Positions 28,742 to 37,071 of a stretch of DNA of 64,000 bases are shown piece by piece. A program made the translations under genes and the position numbers. This stretch comes from Chryseobacterium aahli. Its GTDB lineage: Bacteria > Bacteroidota > Bacteroidia > Flavobacteriales > Weeksellaceae. The stretch is taken from NCBI RefSeq assembly GCF_022699665.1, contig NZ_JALDNB010000012.1, positions 1 to 64,000 on the forward strand. The letters are read 5' to 3'. The notes beneath the pieces are model-generated. The model did no database searches and had not been told where the DNA came from. It worked only from the letters and a program-made list of their open reading frames with translations. Within the stretch, counting starts at the first letter, position 1; the number at the start of each line of letters is the position of its first letter.

Positions 28742-29740
28742 TTATTTTTCGTCTTTTTCGCTGATTTCTTTCGCCATCGGATTGTCTAAAACTCTCAATT
28801 CGTCTTTAGGTTTCTCGTAATGGTTCAATGAAATAACTGAATGTCTGTCAATATGTCTCGGACCTTCAATGTTCCAGTCGGATAAATTTTTTCTTTCAAA
28901 ACGACAAGTGTCACAGATAAATTCTTCAACTTCTCCCCACTGATCTTTTCTTGCAGTAACTCTTACAATCTCGTCACCTTTCATGTAAACAGTAGCTTTC
29001 CCTGAACATTTATCACATTTACAAGAAGCGTTCATTGGCTTTGTAAACCAAACTCTGCTTGCAAAACGTGCTGTTCTGTCAGTTAAAGCTCCTACCGGAC
29101 AAACGTCGATGACGTTTCCGATAAAGTCATTATCTAAGGCTTTATTTAAATAAGTAGAAATTTCAGCATGATCTCCTCTGAACAAAATTCCGTGCTCACG
29201 CTCACCAGTCAATTGATTCGCCGCTAGAACGCATCTTGCACATAAGATGCAACGGTTCATATTCAACTTAATGTGTGGACCTAAGTCGTCAGCTTCGTAT
29301 GTATTTCTCTTAAATTCAGTTCTGGTTTCAAGATTTCCGTGCTCGTAACCTAAATCCTGAAGATGACATTCTCCAGCCTGATCACAAACCGGACAATCTA
29401 ATGGGTGATTCACCAACAAAAATTCAGTAACGGCTTTACGACCTTCCTGTGCTTTATCAGAAGAAAGGTTTTTCACTTCCATTCCGTCCATCACATTCGT
29501 TCTGCAGCTTGCTACCAATTTAGGCATCGGACGCGGGTCTGCTTCCGAACCTTTAGAAACCTCTACCAAACATGTTCTACATCTTCCTCCACTGGCTTCC
29601 AATTTGCTGTAATAGCACATTGCTGGTGGTACAGATTTTCCACCGATTTGTCTTGCTGCTTCCAAAATAGAAGTTCCAGGCAAAACTTCAGCAGTCTGTC
29701 CGTCTATCGTTATTTTAAATTTCTTAACCTCTTCGCTCAT
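28742..29740 (-). CDS. nuoG: NADH-quinone oxidoreductase subunit G, short form
   Basis: This protein has 332 residues, against about 900 in Escherichia coli. It keeps the N-terminal ferredoxin domain (MCYYSKLEASGGRCRTCLVE, then SCRTNV), the His/Cys motif for N5 (HPLDCPVCDQAGECHLQDLG) and the 4Fe-4S pair (CILCARCVLAANQ and DVCPVGAL). After these it has only a start of the molybdopterin-type domain (CKCDKCSGKATVYMKGDEI) and ends soon after HIDRHSVISLNHY. The electron path to the membrane arm is kept, and the catalytically idle C-terminal domain is missing. Confidence 0.9.
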   Translation of the reverse strand: MSEEVKKFKITIDGQTAEVLPGTSILEAARQIGGKSVPPAMCYYSKLEASGGRCRTCLVEVSKGSEADPRPMPKLVASCRTNVMDGMEVKNLSSDKAQEGRKAVTEFLLVNHPLDCPVCDQAGECHLQDLGYEHGNLETRTEFKRNTYEADDLGPHIKLNMNRCILCARCVLAANQLTGEREHGILFRGDHAEISTYLNKALDNDFIGNVIDVCPVGALTDRTARFASRVWFTKPMNASCKCDKCSGKATVYMKGDEIVRVTARKDQWGEVEEFICDTCRFERKNLSDWNIEGPRHIDRHSVISLNHYEKPKDELRVLDNPMAKEISEKDEK

Positions 29741-29796
29741 ATTCTTTCGCTTTATAATGCGCTAAGCAATAGTTCTATTTATTAATTAAAATCAAA

Positions 29797-30663
29797 TTAC
29801 TTTGACTTTTTTGCTGTATTAAAAGTATATCCGATTCCAAAATTAACTTGTGCAAAAGTGAAATCCTGACTTGCTTTATCTGAAAATCCGCTTAATCTTG
29901 TTTTAACATCCGGAAGATTAATGTAGCCATATTTTACTTCTACTCTTGCTACAATGTGTCTCCACAAAATAAAATTAAGGTTGGTTCTTGCATCTAATCC
30001 GAAACCTGCTACATGAAATCTGTCGCTTCTTTCGTAACCAAATAATTTAGCATTGGTCTTCGGAAATAAAACTCCTGCACCTGCACCATAACCCCAATTG
30101 ATATCAAAATTCTTCGTATGTAATAGATTTTTATATTTTTCTAAACCGAAGTTGATATAATTCAAACCATCGGTATGCTCATACGTTAAAAACTGCTCAT
30201 CAGATAAATCAATCTGACCATTTTTTACCATTTTAGCAAATTCAGGGTTGTCTATACGTCCTGAAAAATCTACCGTCTGATCTTGATCCATCACATATTT
30301 CATGTGGTCTAATCCTCCTACAATTGCCAAATTATCTTTAATAAAATAGGCGATTCTTACATTCGTCTGAGGAATTGTAATTCTTCCCGGATTAAAATAA
30401 GTTCCCCAATCAAACTTTGTCTGTCTGTCGTGAGCAACCACATTATTCAACTGAAAATCATACCCATCTCCTTTAAATCTAATATCAGATTTGCTGTATT
30501 TAGCAAAATTCCAACCCCAAAATAAAAGAACGCTCCCTTTTTTGAAAGTTTTGTTATTATTTACCCTAATTCCATCTCCAAGTTCTACACTTTTTTGATC
30601 ATTATGTTCTTGTCCAAAAACAAAATTCGACATCAATAATCCAACAACAATTAACTTCTTCAA
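29797..30663 (-). CDS. Predicted outer-membrane beta-barrel protein in the nuo operon
   Basis: The 288 residues start with a signal peptide (MKKLIVVGLLMSNFVFGQ). The rest has alternating polar and hydrophobic strands such as NVRIAYFIKDNLAIVGGLDH and IVARVEVKYGYINL, and ends with a barrel-type strand (FAQVNFGIGYTFNT). It is thus likely a small outer-membrane barrel, of a family I cannot name. It lies 14 bp after nuoF and 56 bp before nuoG in the same direction, so it is probably co-transcribed with complex I. It has no known role in that enzyme. Confidence 0.65.
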   Translation of the reverse strand: MKKLIVVGLLMSNFVFGQEHNDQKSVELGDGIRVNNNKTFKKGSVLLFWGWNFAKYSKSDIRFKGDGYDFQLNNVVAHDRQTKFDWGTYFNPGRITIPQTNVRIAYFIKDNLAIVGGLDHMKYVMDQDQTVDFSGRIDNPEFAKMVKNGQIDLSDEQFLTYEHTDGLNYINFGLEKYKNLLHTKNFDINWGYGAGAGVLFPKTNAKLFGYERSDRFHVAGFGLDARTNLNFILWRHIVARVEVKYGYINLPDVKTRLSGFSDKASQDFTFAQVNFGIGYTFNTAKKSK

Positions 30664-30677
30664 AATTTCAATCTCTA

Positions 30678-32033
30678 TTAATTACTTGCTGCAACTGGAA
30701 TCGGGTCTGCATAATTGGCTAAACCGTAATTCTGAGTTTGACTTAATTCAGGATTTTTCACATGCCACTCAAATTCATCTCTGAAATGACGAATCGCTGC
30801 TGCTACAGGCCATGCTGCTGCATCACCCAATGGACAAATGGTGTTTCCTTCGATTTTTCTCTGGATATCCCAAAGCAAATCGATGTCTTCCATTTTTCCT
30901 TCTCCTTTTTCTATTTTCTTTAAAATCTTGTGCATCCATCCCGTTCCTTCGCGGCAAGGAGTACACTGTCCGCAACTTTCGTGATGATAAAATCTCGCCA
31001 AAGTCATGGTATGTTCTACAACACACTGGTCTTCATCCAAAACAATAAAACCTCCAGAACCCATCATCGTTCCGGTAGCAAAACCACCGTCAGCAAGAGA
31101 TTCATAGTTCATATATCTTGGTTCACCGTTTACGGTTTTCAATAATAAGTTTGCCGGAACAATCGGAACTGAACTTCCTCCTGGAATACAAGCTTTAAGC
31201 TTTTTCCCATTTGGAATTCCGCCACAATATTCGTCAGAGTAAATGAATTCTTCAACCGTAATGGTCATGTCGATTTCGTAAACTCCGGGCTTATTGATAT
31301 TTCCGCAAGCAGAAATTAATTTTGTACCTGTAGATCTTCCAACACCTATTTTAGCATATTCTGCTCCTGTAATATCAATAATCGGAACGATTGCTGCGAT
31401 AGATTCAACGTTGTTTACAACCGTCGGTCTTTCCCAAAGTCCTTTTACAGCCGGGAAAGGTGGTTTTAATCTTGGGTTTCCTCTTTTTCCTTCAAGAGAT
31501 TCAAGTAAAGCCGTTTCTTCACCACAGATATAAGCTCCGCCACCTCTCTGAACATAAATTTCACAATCGAAACCTGTTCCTAAGATGTTTTTACCTAAAA
31601 ATCCTGCAGCTTTAGCTTCTTCAATTGCCTCTTCCAAAATATCAGGAATCCATGAATATTCTCCACGGATGTAGATATAAGAAACATTTGAACCTAAAGT
31701 GTAGGACGAAATCAACATTCCCTCAATCAAAAGATGAGGAAGAAATTCCATTAAATATCTGTCTTTGAAGGTTCCCGGTTCAGATTCATCTGCATTGACT
31801 ACCAAGTGTCTTGGTACACCTTCCGGTTTTGCCAGAAAGCTCCACTTCATTCCCGTAGGAAAACCTGCACCACCACGACCACGAAGACCTGAAACTTTTA
31901 CTTCTTCAAGAATTTCTTCGGGTGTCATTTTCAAGGCTTTTTCTGCTGCAGTGTAACCTCCCTGTTTACGGTAAGTTTCATAATAGCGGATGCCTTCGAT
32001 GTGTGCGTCTTTAAGTAAAAGTTTTTTACTCAT
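30678..32033 (-). CDS. nuoF: NADH-quinone oxidoreductase subunit F
   Basis: This subunit oxidises NADH and holds FMN and cluster N3. It has 451 residues. Visible are the FMN/NADH-binding glycine-rich segments SGLRGRGGAGFPTGMKWSF and RGGGAYICGEETALLESLEG, and the 4Fe-4S motif ESCGQCTPCREGT with a later Cys in TICPLGDAA. It lies between nuoE and the barrel-protein gene. Confidence 0.95.
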   Translation of the reverse strand: MSKKLLLKDAHIEGIRYYETYRKQGGYTAAEKALKMTPEEILEEVKVSGLRGRGGAGFPTGMKWSFLAKPEGVPRHLVVNADESEPGTFKDRYLMEFLPHLLIEGMLISSYTLGSNVSYIYIRGEYSWIPDILEEAIEEAKAAGFLGKNILGTGFDCEIYVQRGGGAYICGEETALLESLEGKRGNPRLKPPFPAVKGLWERPTVVNNVESIAAIVPIIDITGAEYAKIGVGRSTGTKLISACGNINKPGVYEIDMTITVEEFIYSDEYCGGIPNGKKLKACIPGGSSVPIVPANLLLKTVNGEPRYMNYESLADGGFATGTMMGSGGFIVLDEDQCVVEHTMTLARFYHHESCGQCTPCREGTGWMHKILKKIEKGEGKMEDIDLLWDIQRKIEGNTICPLGDAAAWPVAAAIRHFRDEFEWHVKNPELSQTQNYGLANYADPIPVAASN

Positions 32034-32045
32034 TTTAATATGCTT

Positions 32046-32080
32046 ATTGCAATTGGCTTTTGGCTTCTTGCATTTAATTG
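32046..32080. repeat. Short heptad repeat, nuoE-nuoF spacer
   Basis: Five units in register: ATTGCAA, TTGGCTT, TTGGCTT, CTTGCAT, TTAATTG. This is the shortest and weakest of the nuo heptad spacers. Confidence 0.55.
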
Positions 32081-32098
32081 TTAAAAATGAAATTTATA

Positions 32099-32608
32099 TT
32101 AGCCCAAATCAACTTGTCCTTCTCTGCAAAGATCAATGATTTCGTCAACTTTTTCTATGGTTAAATTTTCGTGATAGAACTTTCCTAACTGCAACATTGG
32201 AGCATATCCACAAGCACCCAAACATTCAGCTGGCTTTAATGTAAACATGCCGTCTGCGGTAGTTTCGCCGTCTTTAATGTTCAGCTTTGTTCTGATGTGG
32301 TCTAGTATTTTTTCGCTTCCACAAACCATACAAGGTCCGGTTCTGCATACTTCTAAAACATATTTACCCACCGGTTTCATATTGAACATGGTATAGAAAG
32401 TTGCCACTTCATACACTTCAATCGGCTTAATACTCAATAATTCAGCAACATAATCCATTACAGGAACGTCTAACCATCCTCCAAATTCTTTCTGTGCAAT
32501 ATGCAACACAGGAAGAAGAGCCGATTTTTGTTTTCCTTCAGGATATCTAGCGATAATTTTATCTACCTGCTGTAAACTTTCCGGTTTAAAAGCTATTGTT
32601 TCGCTCAT
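32099..32608 (-). CDS. nuoE: NADH-quinone oxidoreductase subunit E
   Basis: A 2Fe-2S (N1a) subunit of the NADH dehydrogenase module, 169 residues. Ligand cysteines are seen in VCRTGPCMVCGSE and in ECLGACGYAPM, and the family segment VYEVATFYTMFNMKPVGKY precedes them. It pairs with NuoF, encoded directly downstream. Confidence 0.95.
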   Translation of the reverse strand: MSETIAFKPESLQQVDKIIARYPEGKQKSALLPVLHIAQKEFGGWLDVPVMDYVAELLSIKPIEVYEVATFYTMFNMKPVGKYVLEVCRTGPCMVCGSEKILDHIRTKLNIKDGETTADGMFTLKPAECLGACGYAPMLQLGKFYHENLTIEKVDEIIDLCREGQVDLG

Positions 32609-32617
32609 TTCTTATCT

Positions 32618-32708
32618 AAGATTTCAGATGCCAGATTTCAGACATCAGATTTTAAATTTATATATAAAGCGAAGAGTCTAACATCTTAAGTCTGATGTCT
32701 GACGTCTT
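32618..32708. repeat. Heptanucleotide-periodic spacer, nuoD-nuoE
   Basis: Thirteen 7-mers in register, from AAGATTT, CAGATGC, CAGATTT, CAGACAT, CAGATTT to ACATCTT, AAGTCTG, ATGTCTG, ACGTCTT. It contains a perfect 11-bp inverted repeat, CAGACATCAGA (32639-32649) with TCTGATGTCTG (32691-32701). Non-coding. Confidence 0.85.
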
Positions 32709-32712
32709 CTTT

Positions 32713-33936
32713 TTATGCGTCTAATTCTCCCGCAATGATATTCATACTACACATCGTAACGATGGCGTCTGAAATAACAGAACCTGTAATCATCTCAGGA
32801 TAAGCCTGATAATAAATGAAACAAGGTCTTCTGAAGTGCAATCTGTAAGGTGTTCTACCACCGTCGCTCACTAAATAGAATCCTAATTCTCCGTTTCCGC
32901 CTTCTACTGCGTGGTAAACTTCTCCTTTCGGAACATCAGTTTCTCCCATTACAATTTTGAAGTGATAGATCAAAGCTTCCATTTTCTGATAAACATCCGC
33001 CTTTTCAGGAAGATAGAAATCAGGAACATCTGCGTGGAAAGGTCCTTCAGGAAGATTATCGTAAGCCTGGTTGATTATTTTTAATGATTCCCAAATCTCT
33101 TGTTGACGAACCATAAAACGGTCATACGTATCACCTGCAGTTCCTACAGGAATGATAAAGTCAAAATCTTCGTAAGAAGAATATGGTTCTGCAACTCTTA
33201 CATCATAATCAACACCTGCTGCACGTAAGTTCGGACCTGTAAAACCATAGCTTAAAGCTCTTTCAGCAGAAATTGCTCCTGCACCAATGGTTCTGTCCAT
33301 GAAAATTCTATTTCTTTCTAACAACTGACCGAATTCAGCAAATCTAGCCGGAAAGGTTTTTAAGAAATCTTTCAACAACTCATGGAATTTTGGAGTGAAA
33401 TCTCTTTCAAAACCTCCGATTCTGCCCATATTGGTCGTCATTCTTGCACCGCAAATCTGCTCGTACATATCATAAATACGTTCTCTTTCTATGAACATAT
33501 AAGTCAATCCTGTAATTGCACCTGCATCCATTCCGGTTACCCCGTTACAAATCAAGTGATCACCGATTCTTGCCAATTCCATCAAAATAACACGCATATA
33601 ATCTACACGCTTTGGAACTTTGATACCGATTAGCTTTTCAACCGTCATGTGCCATCCTAAGTTATTGATAGGAGCTGAACAATAGTTCATACGGTCAGTA
33701 AGGGTAGTGATTTGAGAATAGTTTCTTCTTTCAGAAATTTTCTCAAAAGCTCTGTGAATATAACCAACCGTTTGCTCAGCATGAAGAATTCTCTCTCCAT
33801 CCATTGTCAACACGTTCTGGAAAATTCCGTGTGTTGCAGGGTGTGTAGGACCAAGATTCAGGGTATAAAGCTGCCCGTCAATCTGTTCTTTACTTTCGTG
33901 TTGGTTAAGTATATTAGATAATGAGTTATCTTTCAT
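32713..33936 (-). CDS. nuoD: NADH-quinone oxidoreductase subunit D
   Basis: This 49-kDa-type subunit lines the quinone site; it is related to the large subunit of NiFe hydrogenases. I choose the ATG at 33936 (MKDNSLSNILNQ), 407 residues, because the longer frame to 33981 reads through the heptad-repeat spacer. Signatures: NLGPTHPATHGIFQNVLTMD near the N-terminus, GWHMTVEKLIGI, and the C-terminal SVISDAIVTMCSMNIIAGEL with ELDA. nuoC is a separate gene, not fused. Confidence 0.95.
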   Translation of the reverse strand: MKDNSLSNILNQHESKEQIDGQLYTLNLGPTHPATHGIFQNVLTMDGERILHAEQTVGYIHRAFEKISERRNYSQITTLTDRMNYCSAPINNLGWHMTVEKLIGIKVPKRVDYMRVILMELARIGDHLICNGVTGMDAGAITGLTYMFIERERIYDMYEQICGARMTTNMGRIGGFERDFTPKFHELLKDFLKTFPARFAEFGQLLERNRIFMDRTIGAGAISAERALSYGFTGPNLRAAGVDYDVRVAEPYSSYEDFDFIIPVGTAGDTYDRFMVRQQEIWESLKIINQAYDNLPEGPFHADVPDFYLPEKADVYQKMEALIYHFKIVMGETDVPKGEVYHAVEGGNGELGFYLVSDGGRTPYRLHFRRPCFIYYQAYPEMITGSVISDAIVTMCSMNIIAGELDA

Positions 33937-33941
33937 AATAT

Positions 33942-33997
33942 ATAATTGATAATTGATAGGAGATAATTGATCATACATCAATCATCATTAATCATTT
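33942..33997. repeat. Heptanucleotide-periodic spacer, nuoC-nuoD
   Basis: Eight units in register: ATAATTG, ATAATTG, ATAGGAG, ATAATTG, ATCATAC, ATCAATC, ATCATTA, ATCATTT. ATTG-type units change to their complement (CAAT-type), so the array is again an inverted repeat. It decides the nuoD start, because reading it as protein gives filler. Confidence 0.8.
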
Positions 33998-34005
33998 ATA
34001 TTTTT

Positions 34006-34500
34006 TTATCTTCCGAACATTGCATCATCCTTGTCGGTTCTTGTACCGTCTTCAAGGCGATATTCCTTCAACATAGGGTGGTATCCAAGATCTTCCATAT
34101 TTAAAATTGGTCTTAAATCCGGATGTCCTTTAAATTTAATTCCGTAGAAATCAAAAGTTTCTCTTTCCATCCAGTTAGCTCCAGCATATAATTCAGTCAA
34201 AGAATCTACCTCAATGTTTTCTCTTGACATGAAAATCTTCAAACGCAATCTGAAGTTGGTCATCATGTTTTGTAAATGATACACTACACCAATTTCTTTT
34301 TCAGGAAATTCTGGGTAATGGATTCCACAAACGTCTGTAAGGAAATTGATTTCCAATGAAGAGTCTTTCAAATAATGAATGACTTTTTTAATGTCTTCCT
34401 TTTTAATTTCAATTGTCAGCATTCCGTAAGGTTCTGAACTTGAAATTACAGTTTCCGGAAATTCTCTCGTAATTGCTTCTAATACAAATTCGTTCGTCAT
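34006..34500 (-). CDS. nuoC: NADH-quinone oxidoreductase subunit C
   Basis: The 30-kDa-type subunit of the peripheral arm, 164 residues, which contacts NuoD and NuoB. The family signature is ERETFDFYGIKFKGHPDLRP, followed by ILNMEDLGYHPMLKEYRLED. It starts five bases after the nuoB stop. Confidence 0.95.
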   Translation of the reverse strand: MTNEFVLEAITREFPETVISSSEPYGMLTIEIKKEDIKKVIHYLKDSSLEINFLTDVCGIHYPEFPEKEIGVVYHLQNMMTNFRLRLKIFMSRENIEVDSLTELYAGANWMERETFDFYGIKFKGHPDLRPILNMEDLGYHPMLKEYRLEDGTRTDKDDAMFGR

Positions 34501-34505
34501 TTCTC

Positions 34506-35066
34506 TTAGTTGCTAATGTTATAAGAGTCTAGTAAATGCTGATATTCCGGCGTATCTCTTCTTCTGATGCTTTCGCTTTCTGCCAAAGCCTGAACCTGCA
34601 TTACGCCTTCAATAATCTGCTCCGGTCTTGGCGGGCATCCTGGAACATAAACGTCTACCGGAATAATTTTATCAATTCCCTGTAAAACAGAATAACTGTC
34701 AAAAATGCCACCACTTGACGCACATGCTCCAACAGCTACAACCCATTTTGGCTCAGCCATTTGAGTGTAAACTTCTTTTAAAACAGGTCCTAATTTTTTA
34801 GAGATAGTTCCGCAAACCATCAGCATATCTGCCTGTCTTGGTGAGAAAGAGTTTCTTTCCATACCAAATCTTGAAGCATCATATGTAGGGTTTAGCGTCG
34901 CCATAAATTCGATACCACAACAAGAAGTTGCAAAAGGTAGAGGCCAAAGTGAAAACTTTCTAGCCATACCGATTACACTACTCAGTTTTGTTGCAAAAAA
35001 ACCTTCTCCTTCAAATCCTTCGGGAGCTGGTGCATCTGTTCTTATAATTGGTTTTTGATCTGACAT
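34506..35066 (-). CDS. nuoB: NADH-quinone oxidoreductase subunit B
   Basis: This subunit binds cluster N2, the last electron carrier before quinone. It has 186 residues. The tandem ligand pair FATSCCGIEFMA is present, with the further Cys in VAVGACASSGGIFDSYSVLQ and VYVPGCPPRPEQI. It lies between nuoA and nuoC. Confidence 0.95.
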   Translation of the reverse strand: MSDQKPIIRTDAPAPEGFEGEGFFATKLSSVIGMARKFSLWPLPFATSCCGIEFMATLNPTYDASRFGMERNSFSPRQADMLMVCGTISKKLGPVLKEVYTQMAEPKWVVAVGACASSGGIFDSYSVLQGIDKIIPVDVYVPGCPPRPEQIIEGVMQVQALAESESIRRRDTPEYQHLLDSYNISN

Positions 35067-35168
35067 TTTGTTGATTTTAATATTCTAATTTAGATTCCAA
35101 ATTACGGTTAATGTTAACCTTAGTTCGATTGTGTTTATCTAAATCTCTTATTTAAAATGATGATGAAT

Positions 35169-35540
35169 TTATTTATCCCAGTCTAGCGCACCACGTTTCC
35201 AAACATAGAAAAATGCAAGGAAGAAAATGGCTACGAACATTAGTACTGCAAAAAAACCTTCAACTCCAAACTCTCTGAAGTTGACAGCATACGGATAAAA
35301 GAATACGATTTCGATATCAAACAATACGAAAAGTACTGCCGTTAAGAAATATTTAATGGAGAATGGAGTTCTTGCATTCCCTTCAACAGGAATACCACAT
35401 TCCCAGCTTGAGTTCTTTACAGAATTCCCTTTTTTCTGCTGTGGACCCAAAAAATGAGCGCCTAATAAAGAAATGGCAACAAAACCAATGGCTACACCGG
35501 CTTGTATGAGTATTGGAATATAACTTTCAGGTAAATTCAT
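35169..35540 (-). CDS. nuoA: NADH-quinone oxidoreductase subunit A
   Basis: The first gene of the nuo operon encodes a three-helix membrane subunit, 123 residues. Typical segments are SSWECGIPVEGNARTPFSIK and the helix-plus-acidic stretch AVLFVLFDIEIVFFYPYAV. The 102-bp gap to nuoB contains a small palindrome (ggttaa-tg-ttaacc) but no gene that I can see. Confidence 0.93.
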   Translation of the reverse strand: MNLPESYIPILIQAGVAIGFVAISLLGAHFLGPQQKKGNSVKNSSWECGIPVEGNARTPFSIKYFLTAVLFVLFDIEIVFFYPYAVNFREFGVEGFFAVLMFVAIFFLAFFYVWKRGALDWDK

Positions 35541-35563
35541 TTTTACATTATTATCTCAAGTTG

Positions 35564-35571
35564 CAAATTTA
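35564..35571 (-). promoter_or_regulatory. -7 box of the nuo operon promoter
   Basis: On the minus strand the sequence reads TAAATTTG, a perfect match to the Bacteroidota -7 consensus TAnnTTTG, 23 bp before the nuoA ATG. I see no clean TTG at the -33 position. Confidence 0.55.
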
Positions 35572-35661
35572 GGCAATAAACAATAAAGCATGAAATTAAT
35601 CAACTTAAAAGTCTGATGAAAATAGGAAAAACCGATAATTTAGAATCAATAAAAATAGCAG

Positions 35662-35838
35662 TTACTTCTTCAGTTTTTTGAGGAGAGAGAACGCCATAAA
35701 TGAAATGTAACCAAAAAGCACACTCGCATATAAAATGTTGATGATGGTATTTGTGCGGTCATCTTCAGACTGTAAAAAGAGATTGTAAGAGACGAAACCG
35801 GCAATTAAAATTGCGAAAACGATGAGATGTATTTTCAT
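35662..35838 (-). CDS. Small two-helix membrane protein
   Basis: This frame encodes 58 residues: MKIHLIVFAILIAGFVSYNL, a short charged loop (QSEDDRTN), a second hydrophobic helix (TIINILYASVLFGYISFMAF) and a basic tail (LLKKLKK). The two helices, charged turn and positive C-terminus look like a real small inner-membrane protein. It starts one base after the stop of the upstream acetyltransferase-like gene (35840), so it is probably its operon partner. No family is recognised. Confidence 0.6.
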   Translation of the reverse strand: MKIHLIVFAILIAGFVSYNLFLQSEDDRTNTIINILYASVLFGYISFMAFSLLKKLKK

Positions 35839-35839
35839 A

Positions 35840-36964
35840 TCAGAATTTTAAAGAATAGGTTCTTCTTCTTTTATGATTAACTGGGTTGTAATCTTGCCAA
35901 AGTACCTGCACGCTTTTGTTTTCTTCTAGTTCTGGGTTGGTTTCGGCGAAATCGATCCCCATGTTATTGAAACGAACAAAGATTTCTTTAAAAATAATTG
36001 CCGTCACACCACGCCTTTGATACTCCGGATGAATTCCGATCAGATAAAAATTGGCTCTGTCGTTTTTCTTTTGAGCTTGCATAAAATGCCACCAGCCAAA
36101 TGGTAGAAGTTTTCCTTTAGCTTTCTGTAATGCTTTAGAATACGAAGGCATCGTCACTGCAAAAGAAACCAGTTCATCATGTTCATCAACAACACAAATC
36201 ACATAGTTTTTAGCAATCATCGGGAAGAACTTTTCTTTGTAAGTCTTAATTTGTTCTTCGGAAATAGGAGTGTAGGTTGAAAGATGTTTGTAGGTTTCAT
36301 CAAGCAACTTAAACATAGGTTTTACGTACGGTAAAATTTCTTCTTTGCTTTGGAAATCTAGAACTCTTAATTTATATTTTTCAGCAATCAGTTTGCTGAA
36401 TTTCTCTACTTTCGGAGGGAGAATTTTAGGGAAATTCATCTCAAATTCTACCCATTCTTTTTCTTTTACAAGTCCAAGATTTTCGATATGCTGAGGGTAA
36501 TATTCATGATTGTAAATTCCGATCATCGTGGCAATTTTTTCAAACCCGAACGTCAGCATTCCTGCTTTGTCAAGATTTGTGAAACCCATCGGCCCTTCAA
36601 TATTGTCGATCTGATGCGACTTGGCATAGTTGATCACGGTATCTATCAATGCTTTTGAAACTTCTTTATCATCAATAAAATCAATCCATCCGAAACGAAC
36701 TTTTCTGATACCAAGTTCTTTTTCTTCTTTATGATTGATGATTACGGCAATTCTTCCAACTATTTTCTTGTCTTTCCATGCCAAAAACTGCTTTGCTTCA
36801 GAATACTGCAAGGCAGGATTTTCCTGAGAATTCCACACGTTCAACTCGTCTTTCACAAAAGAAGGAACATAATATGGGTTGTTTTTGTACAAATCCATCG
36901 GGAATTTTACAAATTGTTTTAATTCGTTAGGTGTTTTTACTTCAAGAATTGAAACTTCTGACAT
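35840..36964 (-). CDS. GNAT-like N-acetyltransferase family protein
   Basis: A 374-residue cytoplasmic protein. The C-terminal half has a GNAT-type acetyl-CoA fold mark (FYLIGIHPEYQRRGVTAIIF, with the QRRGV loop), and the N-terminal half reads like a second, degenerate GNAT domain (AWKDKKIVGRIAVIINHKEE, IEGPMGFTNLDKAGML). This double-domain family is widespread in Bacteroidota; the substrate is unknown. A good promoter -7 box lies 25 bp upstream. Confidence 0.75.
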   Translation of the reverse strand: MSEVSILEVKTPNELKQFVKFPMDLYKNNPYYVPSFVKDELNVWNSQENPALQYSEAKQFLAWKDKKIVGRIAVIINHKEEKELGIRKVRFGWIDFIDDKEVSKALIDTVINYAKSHQIDNIEGPMGFTNLDKAGMLTFGFEKIATMIGIYNHEYYPQHIENLGLVKEKEWVEFEMNFPKILPPKVEKFSKLIAEKYKLRVLDFQSKEEILPYVKPMFKLLDETYKHLSTYTPISEEQIKTYKEKFFPMIAKNYVICVVDEHDELVSFAVTMPSYSKALQKAKGKLLPFGWWHFMQAQKKNDRANFYLIGIHPEYQRRGVTAIIFKEIFVRFNNMGIDFAETNPELEENKSVQVLWQDYNPVNHKRRRTYSLKF

Positions 36965-36988
36965 AGTATTTTGGGGTAATTTCTACCA

Positions 36989-36996
36989 CAAATATA
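36989..36996 (-). promoter_or_regulatory. -7 box upstream of the GNAT-like gene
   Basis: The minus strand reads TATATTTG, a perfect TAnnTTTG, 25 bp upstream of the ATG at 36964. The region also separates this gene from the divergent peptidase gene at 37072. Confidence 0.5.
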
Positions 36997-37071
36997 ATTA
37001 ATAATTGTTAATACTTTGGCACAATTATTACATCTCATAATAGAATTATTATATTTTAAATATCAGAAAAA

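Noticed and set aside
33937-33981. Longer NuoD starting at 33981
   Set aside because: The extension is translated heptad-repeat spacer; the family N-terminus fits the ATG at 33936.
35840-36964. GTP cyclohydrolase, a label sometimes attached to this family
   Set aside because: There are no cyclohydrolase motifs; the QRRGV loop and overall layout are those of GNAT acetyltransferases.
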